A DNA stretch of 14,830 nucleotides, from positions 1 to 14,830 of the forward strand of contig JAFXHW010000102.1 in NCBI GenBank assembly GCA_017533545.1. Reading direction: 5' to 3'. How positions within the stretch are numbered: the stretch's first letter is position 1; each line of letters begins with the position of its first letter. A program made the position numbers and the translations under genes. The notes under the pieces were generated by a model. The model was not told the origin of the DNA, did not search any database, and saw only the letters and a list, made by a program, of their open reading frames with translations. Of this stretch, positions 6,463 to 12,899 are shown one piece after another. This stretch comes from Clostridia bacterium (lineage in GTDB: Bacteria; Bacillota_A; Clostridia; Oscillospirales; CAG-272).

Positions 6463-7221
6463 ATGGATATTAAAGCAAAAAGACAGCGTGCCGCAAACAC
6501 AATTTACATTCTGACCGCTGTGATTATAGTGGCGGTTATAGTTATGTCTGTGATCGCTGCCCTCTCGGGTGCAAATAAGCGCGGAGAAGACAATGCAGCC
6601 GAAACGACTGACGGCGAAGTTACAACCGTTGCTCCCTCAAAGGAGAATGAGGTTACCTTGCCTCTTTCCGACCATAAGCCCGAAACCAAGCCCATCGACG
6701 AAAAAGAGGGCGGGGCATCCGATGTCGGCACAAAGGATACTGCAGACGTTTCGGCATCGAATGAGTTTGGCATACCGATATATGCGATGCCTGTAAACGG
6801 TATCATCTCCAAGGGGTATGACGAAGACCTCCCCGTTTACTCTCTGACAATGGGTGACTACCGCGTGCATACCGGCATTGACATCATGGCCGATGTGGGA
6901 AGCGCTGTGTGTGCCTGCTCTGACGGTGTGATCAGCGCGATTTACGACGATCCTTATATGGGACAGTGTATCGAGGTCGACCACGGCGGCGGAATCGTAT
7001 CTCGCTATGCCGGAGTGTCTTCAACCTTCGCCGAGGGAATTTCCGTTGGCAGTAAGGTAGTCAAGGGCCAGCTTATGACCTCGATCAGTGATGGATACGG
7101 TATCGAGATGTCGGACGAGCCCCATCTCCACTTCGAAATCTTGCTCAACGGAGTGAAGAACGATCCGCTCATCTTTATTCCATACAGCGAAAGCAGTGCG
7201 GTATTCAATTACGAAGACTGA
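6463..7221 (+). CDS. spoIIQ: M23 (LytM) metallopeptidase, SpoIIQ-like
   Basis: A 252-aa protein with a short basic N-terminus, one transmembrane helix (about 13-35), an acidic low-complexity linker (about 40-100) and a C-terminal LytM/M23 domain. The zinc site is complete: H136 and D140 in YRVHTGIDI, and H221/H223 in PHLHFEI. The block VYSLTMGDYRVHTGID followed by GSAVCACSDGVISAIYDD resembles the SpoIIQ proteins of endospore formers, forespore membrane proteins that pair with SpoIIIAH across the intermembrane space during engulfment. Clostridial SpoIIQ often keeps the zinc ligands, unlike Bacillus subtilis SpoIIQ, so catalytic activity is predicted. The start has GGAGG at 6445-6449. It is monocistronic between two terminators and preceded by a sigma-F-like promoter. 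A general cell-wall endopeptidase is the alternative; spoIIIA genes are not in the window. Confidence 0.72.
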   Translation: MDIKAKRQRAANTIYILTAVIIVAVIVMSVIAALSGANKRGEDNAAETTDGEVTTVAPSKENEVTLPLSDHKPETKPIDEKEGGASDVGTKDTADVSASNEFGIPIYAMPVNGIISKGYDEDLPVYSLTMGDYRVHTGIDIMADVGSAVCACSDGVISAIYDDPYMGQCIEVDHGGGIVSRYAGVSSTFAEGISVGSKVVKGQLMTSISDGYGIEMSDEPHLHFEILLNGVKNDPLIFIPYSESSAVFNYED

Positions 7222-7225
7222 TCAA

Positions 7226-7255
7226 AAAAAGCCGATGCATGTGCATCGGCTTTTT
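7226..7255. terminator. Terminator of the SpoIIQ-like gene
   Basis: The stem AAAAAGCCGATGC (7226-7238) with GCATCGGCTTTTT (7243-7255) closes the loop ATGT. The U-tract is part of the stem and present on both strands (an A-tract precedes the stem), so it can work both ways. The core GCCGATGC/GCATCGGC is identical to the preceding terminator. Confidence 0.9.
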
Positions 7256-7288
7256 GCATTAAAAAATCAGAAAAGATGGAAAAATATA

Positions 7289-7317
7289 TTGAATATTTTC
7301 TGGTTTTGTGTTATACT
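7289..7317 (+). promoter_or_regulatory. Promoter of the ABC importer operon
   Basis: TTGAAT (7289-7294), a 17-bp spacer and TATACT (7312-7317), with an extended -10 (TGT at 7309-7311). Transcription should start near 7324. Confidence 0.75.
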
Positions 7318-7339
7318 TAAATAAGTATATTCAAAAAAA

Positions 7340-7354
7340 TCGGTCATTGACCGA
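7340..7354 (+). promoter_or_regulatory. Palindromic operator-like site in the ABC operon leader
   Basis: TCGGTCA T TGACCGA is a perfect 7-bp inverted repeat about a single base. It is centred near +23 from the predicted transcription start and 33 bp before the first start codon. The position suits a repressor roadblock or operator for an unlinked regulator. It could also form a small RNA hairpin, but a one-base loop makes that poor. The regulator is unknown. Confidence 0.5.
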
Positions 7355-7373
7355 AAAGACTGCGCTTGAATGC

Positions 7374-7379
7374 GAGGTG
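7374..7379 (+). promoter_or_regulatory. Ribosome binding site fixing a TTG start
   Basis: GAGGTG lies 7 nt before a TTG at 7387, in frame with the permease. The upstream in-frame TTG at 7366 has no such element before it and would place this site inside the coding region. Confidence 0.65.
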
Positions 7380-7386
7380 CATTATA

Positions 7387-8280
7387 TTGATTAAAAATAA
7401 TATAAAAGGATGGCTGTATCTTCTGCCCGCGCTTTTGCTGTTGGGAGTTTTTATGGTGTATCCTCTTATCGACGTTGTTATATACTCATTTGAGGAAGGA
7501 TACAATTCCGCCTCGCAGACCTATCTTGGCGTAGGTACATATAACTATTCCTACGTTCTGCACGACCCTTACTTTTTGCAGGCACTGAAAAACACCTTTA
7601 TTCTCGTTATGATAACGGTTCCCCTTTCGACGGCACTCGCTCTTGTAATATCGCTTGCGCTTAGTTCGATAAAGAAACTTCGTGATCTGTTCCAGACGAT
7701 ATATTTTCTCCCCTACGTTACAAATACGCTTGCGGTCGGACTCGTATTTATGATACTCTTTGCCAAGACCGATTATACCAACGGACTTGTCAATATGTTT
7801 CTTTCGATATTCGGAATTTCCCCCATAGATTTTATAAACGGTCCGTATTGGGCGAAGATGTTTGTACTTTGCTTTTACACTGTGTGGGTAGTACTTCCTT
7901 TTAAGGTGCTCATACTGACAACGTCTCTGGCATCTGTCAAAAAGGAATACTACGAGGCCGCTCAGATCGACGGCACTCCCAAGTGGCGCGTTTTCGCAAA
8001 GATCACGCTTCCCATGATCTCGCCCATGCTCTTTTATCTGATAATCACAGGCTTTATCGGCGCATTTAAGGCATACAGCGACGCGGTTGCGCTTTTTGGT
8101 GTTAATCTCAATGTTGCCGAGATGAATACAATCGTCGGTTATATCTACGATATGCTCTACGGCGAGGGCGGCGGATATCCCTCCTATGCCTCTGCTGCGG
8201 CGATCATACTCTTTATCATTATATTTACCATTACCTGCATCAACCTCATGATCAGCGGCAAAAAAGGAGAGACGCTATGA
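7387..8280 (+). CDS. ABC sugar importer permease, MalF/UgpA type
   Basis: A 297-aa (from TTG 7387) inner-membrane permease of a carbohydrate uptake ABC transporter (CUT1-like). It has about six helices, the first at 8-35 (GWLYLLPALLLLGVFMVYPL). The EAA loop that docks the ATPase is EYYEAAQIDGTPKWRVFAKITLP at about 187-209, with the conserved EAA---G. The helix 1 'WLYLLPALLLLGVFMVYPL' with following 'YSF' is typical of MalF-like proteins. It is the first gene of a three-gene operon; its stop overlaps the start of the second permease by four bases (ATGA). Control may come from the palindrome at 7340-7354. The sugar is not deducible. Confidence 0.9.
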   Translation: MIKNNIKGWLYLLPALLLLGVFMVYPLIDVVIYSFEEGYNSASQTYLGVGTYNYSYVLHDPYFLQALKNTFILVMITVPLSTALALVISLALSSIKKLRDLFQTIYFLPYVTNTLAVGLVFMILFAKTDYTNGLVNMFLSIFGISPIDFINGPYWAKMFVLCFYTVWVVLPFKVLILTTSLASVKKEYYEAAQIDGTPKWRVFAKITLPMISPMLFYLIITGFIGAFKAYSDAVALFGVNLNVAEMNTIVGYIYDMLYGEGGGYPSYASAAAIILFIIIFTITCINLMISGKKGETL

Positions 8281-9149
8281 AAAAAAGCAATTTCGAAAAG
8301 GTTGAGCGTCTGTCAAAGATAAAAAATGTGATTCTTACCACGCTTAAATACATCCTTCTTTCAGCGTGGGCAATAATCGTTTTGTTCCCGTTTTACTGGA
8401 TGCTGCTCAGCTCGGTAAAAAGCTATGCCGCTTATAATGCCGAGTACACTCCCGCATTTTTCACTCTGAATCCCACGATCGCAAACTATGTAACGGCATT
8501 TACTGCGGTACCATTGCTGAAATATTTTATAAATACCATTATCTTCACGCTTGGCACAACGGCGCTTATGCTTATAACGGTAATTTTCGCCGCTTATGCC
8601 TTTGCAAGAATCGATTTTGTTGGCAAGCGCATAACATTTACCCTCTTTTTGGCCCTTATGATGATCCCCAACGAGCTCGTTATCATCACCAATTTTGTAA
8701 CGATAACGAATCTTAATATGCGAAACTCTTTCCAGGGTCTTATTTTGCCCTCGATCCTCTCGGTATTCTATGTGTACCTCTTGAAGGTCAGCTTTGAAAG
8801 CGTGCCCGAGGAGCTATATCTTGCCGCAAAGGTGGACGGCACTACCGATCTGAAATATCTTTTCAAGGTAATGCTTCCCATCTGCCGTCCGACGGTGGTT
8901 ACTATTGCAATACTGAAGATAATCGAGTGCTGGAATTCCTACGTCTGGCCCCGCCTTATCACCGATGAGGAGGCGTATTTCCTTGTATCAAACGGAATAC
9001 AGGCGATACGCGAGAATGGATTCGGACGCGAAAATATCCCTGCGATGATGGCGGCGGTAGTCGTCATATCGCTTCCGCTTATCGTACTCTTCTTTATCTT
9101 CCGCAAAAAGATTATGGAGGGCGTTGCGAGAGGAGGTCTTAAAGGATGA
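8277..9149 (+). CDS. ABC sugar importer permease, MalG/UgpE type
   Basis: A 290-aa second permease, the partner of the preceding one. Helix 1 is at about 23-46 (LKYILLSAWAIIVLFPFYWMLLSSVK, the usual MalG start). The EAA loop is EELYLAAKVDGTTDLKYLFKVMLP at about 178-201, and the C-terminus EGVARGGLKG matches the short tail typical of MalG-like proteins. The ribosome site AAGGAGAG (8264-8271) is 5 nt before the ATG. The gene overlaps both neighbours by four bases (ATGA), so translation is probably coupled and the subunits are made in equal amounts. Confidence 0.92.
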   Translation: MKKSNFEKVERLSKIKNVILTTLKYILLSAWAIIVLFPFYWMLLSSVKSYAAYNAEYTPAFFTLNPTIANYVTAFTAVPLLKYFINTIIFTLGTTALMLITVIFAAYAFARIDFVGKRITFTLFLALMMIPNELVIITNFVTITNLNMRNSFQGLILPSILSVFYVYLLKVSFESVPEELYLAAKVDGTTDLKYLFKVMLPICRPTVVTIAILKIIECWNSYVWPRLITDEEAYFLVSNGIQAIRENGFGRENIPAMMAAVVVISLPLIVLFFIFRKKIMEGVARGGLKG

Positions 9150-10729
9150 AAAAGATTTTATCACTTTTATTCGTCTTCCTTATGCTGCTTTCAGCTCTTG
9201 TTTCCTGCCACGGAAGCGAGTATATGCCCGAGTTTTCAATGCCCCGCGAGTTTGATACAAGCCGCGATTACGAAATCGTGTTCTGGGCAAAGAGCGACAC
9301 CAATATCGTGCAGACCCGCATTTACGAAAAGGCGATTGCTGATTTTGAAGCTTTATATCCCAATATCAAGGTCACGCTCAGACAGTATACAGACTATTCC
9401 AAGATATATAATGATGTAATCACCAACATAGCAACGAACACTACACCTAATGTCTGCATCACATACCCCGACCACATCGCCACCTACATGACGGGCGAAA
9501 ATACCGTAGTGCCGCTTGAAAAGCTTATAAACGACAGAAACTACGGCCTTGGCGGAGAAAAAGTGCTTTTCGATTCTCCTTTAAAAGAGGAGATAGTAGA
9601 AAAATTCCTCAATGAGTGCAAAATAGGCGGTGAACTGTATGCACTGCCGTATATGCGCTCCAGCGAAGCGTGCTACATCAATAAGACATACGTTGAGAGG
9701 CTCGGATACACGATCCCAGACGTGCTCACATGGGACTTTATATGGGAAGTGTCCGATGCCGCAACCGCCAAAAACGAGGACGGCACTTTCAAGCTTAACG
9801 GACAAAAGGTACTTATCCCCTTTATATATAAGTCTACCGACAATATGATGATCCAGATGCTTCGTCAGAAGAACGCGCCTTTTTCCAATGATGAAGGTGA
9901 GATACTTCTGTTCAATGACGATGCACGTGAGATCCTTTACACGGTTAAGGATCACGTAGAAAAGGGCTCATTCTCCACCTTCTCGATATCCAGTTATCCC
10001 GGAAATTACTTCAACGTCGGACAATGCATATTTGCCGTCGACTCGACTGCAGGCGCTACGTGGATAGGCCTTAACGCACCGCTGTCCGACGTCAGCCGTG
10101 ACAACGTCGAGCCCTTTGAAACGGTAGTAAGACCGATTCCGCAGTTCGATACCGAAAATCCTCAGATGATCTCGCAGGGCCCGTCGATGTGCCTTTTCAA
10201 CAAAAAGGATCCCCAAGAGGTTTTGGCGGCGTGGCTCTTTATGCAGTACATGCTGACCAACGACGTTCAGATTGCCTACTCCAAGACCGAAGGATATGTT
10301 CCCGTAACCGAAAAGGCGCTGAACTCGAATGAGTATAAAGATTATCTTTCCCGGGAGGGTGAGAATAATGATGAATATTACGACATAAAAATTAAAGCGT
10401 CGAAGCTGATACTCGACAATATAGATAACACCTTTATCACCGCTGTATTTAACGGTTCGGCATCTGTGCGTAATGCGGCAGGCCAGCTTATTGAAGAGGT
10501 GGCCAAGTCAACACGACGTCACAAAACGGTGGACGATGAATATATCGATAAGCTCTATGAGGACATGGTTTCCCTTTATCATCTCGACAGCTATGGCACC
10601 TCACTTTCCGAAAAGGTCGTTTTCGAGAAGTTTCCCAAAGAGGCAAGCGTGCTCATCTATGCCCTCGCGGGAGCTTGGGTGCTTATAATCGTATGCTTTA
10701 TCGTTAAAAAGATAAAAAAGCGGAAATAA
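9146..10729 (+). CDS. Solute-binding lipoprotein with C-terminal membrane helix
   Basis: A 527-aa family 1 extracellular solute-binding protein that should deliver a sugar or related solute to the two upstream permeases. A signal peptide ends in a lipobox (LVSC, lipidated C21). The mature domain has the usual start YEIVFWAKSDTN and the Pro-Tyr motif GELYALPYMRSS (about 165-176), placing it among CUT1-type binding proteins. It is about 80-100 residues longer than typical. The odd point is the C-terminus: residues about 500-520 (ASVLIYALAGAWVLIIVCFIV) form a clear membrane helix followed by KKIKKRK, so the protein looks anchored at both ends. The ribosome site is AGGAGGT (9131-9137). No ATPase follows; a shared MsmK/MsiK-like ATPase encoded elsewhere is likely. 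No clear terminator is visible after the stop. Confidence 0.88.
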   Translation: MKKILSLLFVFLMLLSALVSCHGSEYMPEFSMPREFDTSRDYEIVFWAKSDTNIVQTRIYEKAIADFEALYPNIKVTLRQYTDYSKIYNDVITNIATNTTPNVCITYPDHIATYMTGENTVVPLEKLINDRNYGLGGEKVLFDSPLKEEIVEKFLNECKIGGELYALPYMRSSEACYINKTYVERLGYTIPDVLTWDFIWEVSDAATAKNEDGTFKLNGQKVLIPFIYKSTDNMMIQMLRQKNAPFSNDEGEILLFNDDAREILYTVKDHVEKGSFSTFSISSYPGNYFNVGQCIFAVDSTAGATWIGLNAPLSDVSRDNVEPFETVVRPIPQFDTENPQMISQGPSMCLFNKKDPQEVLAAWLFMQYMLTNDVQIAYSKTEGYVPVTEKALNSNEYKDYLSREGENNDEYYDIKIKASKLILDNIDNTFITAVFNGSASVRNAAGQLIEEVAKSTRRHKTVDDEYIDKLYEDMVSLYHLDSYGTSLSEKVVFEKFPKEASVLIYALAGAWVLIIVCFIVKKIKKRK

Positions 10730-10757
10730 TATACAGACTTTTGAAGTTAATATCGTC

Positions 10758-10798
10758 ATTTTGCAGAATTTTGTGACAATGTATTGACAATGCAAAAT
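10758..10798. promoter_or_regulatory. Operator-like repeats around the lipoprotein promoter
   Basis: A perfect 8-bp inverted repeat, ATTTTGCA (10758-10765) and TGCAAAAT (10791-10798), brackets two direct copies of TGACAATG (10774-10781 and 10785-10792) spaced 11 bp, one helical turn. The second copy includes the -35 box. This suggests a regulated promoter, but AT-rich DNA yields such repeats by chance too. Confidence 0.4.
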
Positions 10799-10811
10799 AA
10801 AAATGTATAAT
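10784..10811 (+). promoter_or_regulatory. Promoter of the DTTVE-repeat lipoprotein
   Basis: TTGACA (10784-10789), a 16-bp spacer and TATAAT (10806-10811): both boxes match consensus exactly. Transcription should start near 10818, about 48 nt before the ATG. Confidence 0.85.
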
Positions 10812-10865
10812 AAATATTAATGGCTTTAAATTTAACCCTATTTATTTAACAAGGAGAATCCCACA

Positions 10866-11687
10866 ATGAAAAAGTTTATTGCTATCCTTTTAATGCTCGC
10901 ATTTGTTGTTTGCGCAGTTGCTTGCAACAACAATACCGATGTGCCCGAAGACACCACTGTAGAAGATACTACTGTTGAAGACACTACCGTAGAAGATACT
11001 ACTGTTGAAGACACTACTGAAGAAGTAGTTGAGCCCGACGCTGTTATGTCCTACGACGAATTCGCAGCAGCTGATCTCGAGACTGAAGTTACCGTTATCG
11101 GTTACGTTCAGGGCGCTCAGAAGTACTCTGAAGAGTACGGCAACACCTCTCTCTACCTCCAGGATGAGAACGGCGCTTACTTCGTATACAGACTCGCTTG
11201 CACCGCTGAAGAGTATGCTCTCTTCACCGAAGGTACTGCTGTAAAGGTTACCGGTTATAAGGCTGAATGGTCCGGCGAAATCGAGATCATCGACGCTAAG
11301 TTCGAAATCGTTGAAGGCAACTACGTAGCAGAAGCTACCGACGTTACCGCTCTTCTCGATACCAAGGAAATCATCGACCTCCAGAATCAGAAGGTAGCTT
11401 TCAAGGGCATGACCGTTGAAGCTTCTACCGATGCTGACGGCAACGAGGCTGCATTCCTCTACAAGTACAACGGCGCAGGTGCTGACGGCGATGACCTCTA
11501 TTTCAATGTTTCCATTGACGGCGTAACCTACACCTTTACTGTTGAATCTGACCTCTGCGGCGCAGGCACCGATGTTTACGAAGCAGTTAAGGCTCTCAAC
11601 ATTGGCGACGTTATCGACCTCGAGGGCTTCCTCTACTGGTACAACGGCGTTAACCCCCACATCACTGCAGTTGCAGCAGCTGAATAA
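10866..11687 (+). CDS. Abundant surface lipoprotein with DTTVE repeats and OB-like domains
   Basis: A 273-aa lipoprotein of unrecognised function. A signal peptide with lipobox (CAVAC, lipidated C20) is followed by an acidic spacer of four DTTVE units and a DTTEE unit (29-53), then two similar beta-rich modules. The first (about 70-145: EVTVIGYVQG, NTSLYLQDENGAYFVY, GTAVKVTGYKAEWSGEIEI) has the pattern of an OB-fold as found in clostridial extracellular proteins. The second (about 172-270: QKVAFKGMTVEA, YFNVSIDGVTYTF, IGDVIDLEGFLYWYNGV) looks like a diverged copy. Codons are strongly biased (CTC, ATC, GTT/GTA, GAA, AAG, GGC), unlike the adjacent ABC genes. With the consensus promoter and AAGGAG (10851-10856), this points to high expression. 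It is monocistronic with a strong terminator. The ligand is unknown. Confidence 0.8.
   Translation: MKKFIAILLMLAFVVCAVACNNNTDVPEDTTVEDTTVEDTTVEDTTVEDTTEEVVEPDAVMSYDEFAAADLETEVTVIGYVQGAQKYSEEYGNTSLYLQDENGAYFVYRLACTAEEYALFTEGTAVKVTGYKAEWSGEIEIIDAKFEIVEGNYVAEATDVTALLDTKEIIDLQNQKVAFKGMTVEASTDADGNEAAFLYKYNGAGADGDDLYFNVSIDGVTYTFTVESDLCGAGTDVYEAVKALNIGDVIDLEGFLYWYNGVNPHITAVAAAE
10950..11024 (+). repeat. Tandem 15-bp repeat coding for DTTVE
   Basis: Five in-frame 15-bp units encode DTTVE four times and DTTEE once. Units 2 and 4 are identical (GATACTACTGTTGAA). Units 1 and 3 share the GAC...GTA form. The alternation points to duplication of a 30-bp dimer. Confidence 0.95.
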
Positions 11688-11713
11688 GTTAAAGACTTAA
11701 AACTTAAAAGAGG

Positions 11714-11744
11714 AGAGCAGTCGCATAGCGACTGCTCTTTTTTT
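11714..11744 (+). terminator. Terminator of the lipoprotein gene
   Basis: An 11-bp perfect stem, AGAGCAGTCGC (11714-11724) with GCGACTGCTCT (11728-11738), has a 3-nt loop and is followed by seven T (11738-11744). It is one of the strongest terminators in the window. Confidence 0.93.
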
Positions 11745-11775
11745 AATAAAAATTGGTAAATTATTTTCATGTATA

Positions 11776-11804
11776 TTGACAAATTGGCATAACTGTATTA
11801 TAAT
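11776..11804 (+). promoter_or_regulatory. Promoter of the GntR-ABC operon
   Basis: TTGACA (11776-11781), a 17-bp spacer and TATAAT (11799-11804): a full consensus sigma-A promoter. Such a strong promoter before a regulator gene suggests that repression sets the output. Confidence 0.9.
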
Positions 11805-11821
11805 AATAGTACATTAATACA
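11794..11821. promoter_or_regulatory. Probable GntR operator over the -10 box
   Basis: A perfect 7-bp inverted repeat, TGTATTA (11794-11800) and TAATACA (11815-11821), has a 14-bp spacer. It covers the -10 box and the start site. YtrA-type regulators bind widely spaced TGTA...TACA half-sites, so autoregulation is likely. A second TACA at 11810-11813 gives an alternative pairing. Confidence 0.55.
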
Positions 11822-11836
11822 AAAAGGAGAGATGAA

Positions 11837-12208
11837 ATGAATTGGCCACTTGACAAATCACGTCCGATATGTCCGCAGATATGCGAGCTTATCTCGGTTG
11901 CAATAGCCAATGGCGAATTTGCGGCGGATGAAAAGCTTCTTTCTGTCCGAGAATTGGCGCTTTTGGCGGGTGTAAATCCCAACACAGTTCAAAAATCCCT
12001 TGAGGAATTGGAACGGCGCGGAGTTATCCATTCGGTTCGTTGCCAAGGCTGGTACGTTAATGAAAATATTGATGCTGCAGTAAATGAGGTAAGGTCTCTT
12101 CGAATAAAAAAGACCAAAGAGTATCTCAATGCAATGAAGCAGCTTGGATGCGATGGGAACGAAATAGTAAATTACATTGAAGAATGCAAGGAGGAAGACA
12201 ATGAATGA
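11837..12208 (+). CDS. GntR-family transcriptional regulator, YtrA type
   Basis: A 123-aa DNA-binding protein. An N-terminal winged helix (about 10-75) shows the GntR pattern: PICPQICELISVAIANGEF, then the helix-turn-helix LLSVRELALLAGVNPNTVQKSLEELERRGVI, then the wing GWYVNE. The C-terminal part is a short helical stretch (about 78-123) and not a full effector domain, which is the mark of the YtrA subfamily. These regulators usually repress a linked ABC transporter, as the order here suggests. The start at 11837 has AAGGAGAG at 11824-11831. Its stop overlaps the ABC ATPase start by 8 bp. The inducer is unknown; wall-active antibiotics are typical for the group. Confidence 0.9.
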   Translation: MNWPLDKSRPICPQICELISVAIANGEFAADEKLLSVRELALLAGVNPNTVQKSLEELERRGVIHSVRCQGWYVNENIDAAVNEVRSLRIKKTKEYLNAMKQLGCDGNEIVNYIEECKEEDNE

Positions 12209-12899
12209 GCTTCTTAAATGTACGTCGCTGACAAAAAAGTACAGCAGCGTACTCGCGCTGGACGGTATTGATCTCGATATCGGTCCCGGCAAGATTATCG
12301 GATTATTGGGCCCCAACGGCTCGGGCAAGACAACACTGATAAAGTTGATAAACGGCCTGCTCACTCCTACGTCGGGTACTATCACGATCAATGGAGAGGC
12401 GCCCGGTGTAAACACAAAAAACATTGTTTCCTATTTGCCGGACAATACTTTTCTGCCTCTTTGGATGACGGTTGAGCAGATCATCGATTACTTTTGCGAC
12501 TTTTATAATGATTTTCGCCCCGAGCTGGCATACGAAATGCTTGAAAGGCTCGGAGTAGATAAGAAAACGAGACTAAAAAACCTTTCCAAGGGCAACAAGG
12601 AAAAGGTTTGCCTTATACTCGTTATGAGCAGAAATGCGCTCCTTTACGTGCTCGATGAGCCTATTGCGGCCGTTGACCCCGCAACGCGCGATTACGTAAT
12701 ATCGACCATCATCAATAACTATAATCACGATGCATCTGTTATCATTTCCACACATATCATCTCGGATATCGAGCCGGTGCTCGACGAGGCGATATTCATA
12801 AACAAGGGCAAGGTCGTTTTGCACAAATCTGTCGATGAGATACGCGAGGAAAACGGCAAGAGCGTTGACGAACTGTTCAGGGAGGTGTTCAAATGGTAA
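12201..12899 (+). CDS. ABC transporter ATP-binding protein (YtrB-like)
   Basis: A 232-aa ATPase subunit. Walker A is GPNGSGKT (37-44), the signature is LSKGN (128-132, a variant of LSGGQ), Walker B is LLYVLDEP (147-154) with the D-loop AAVDPA, and the H-loop is STHIISD (H185). In the Q-loop region the sequence reads SYLPDNTFLP, with Asp where many ABC proteins have Gln. The start at 12201 has AAGGAGGA (12188-12195 region) a few bases away; an in-frame TTG at 12177 has no ribosome site. The C-terminus overlaps the permease start by 7 bp. With the GntR gene before it and the six-helix permease after it, this makes a three-gene export-type ABC unit. Confidence 0.92.
   Translation: MNELLKCTSLTKKYSSVLALDGIDLDIGPGKIIGLLGPNGSGKTTLIKLINGLLTPTSGTITINGEAPGVNTKNIVSYLPDNTFLPLWMTVEQIIDYFCDFYNDFRPELAYEMLERLGVDKKTRLKNLSKGNKEKVCLILVMSRNALLYVLDEPIAAVDPATRDYVISTIINNYNHDASVIISTHIISDIEPVLDEAIFINKGKVVLHKSVDEIREENGKSVDELFREVFKW

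Noticed and set aside
7366..7386. Upstream TTG start of the first ABC permease
   Set aside because: No Shine-Dalgarno sequence precedes it, and the ribosome site GAGGTG at 7374-7379 would be inside the gene. TTG 7387 is better.
10950..11024. Possible CRISPR or non-coding tandem array
   Set aside because: The 15-bp units are contiguous, in frame and encode DTTVE; there are no spacers.
10890..11660. 256-aa open frame on the minus strand, opposite the lipoprotein
   Set aside because: It is a by-product of the strongly biased codons of the plus-strand gene. The plus frame has lipobox, promoter, ribosome site and terminator.
12177..12200. Upstream TTG start of the ABC ATPase
   Set aside because: It adds eight basic residues before the family's normal start and lacks a ribosome site; ATG 12201 follows AAGGAGGA.
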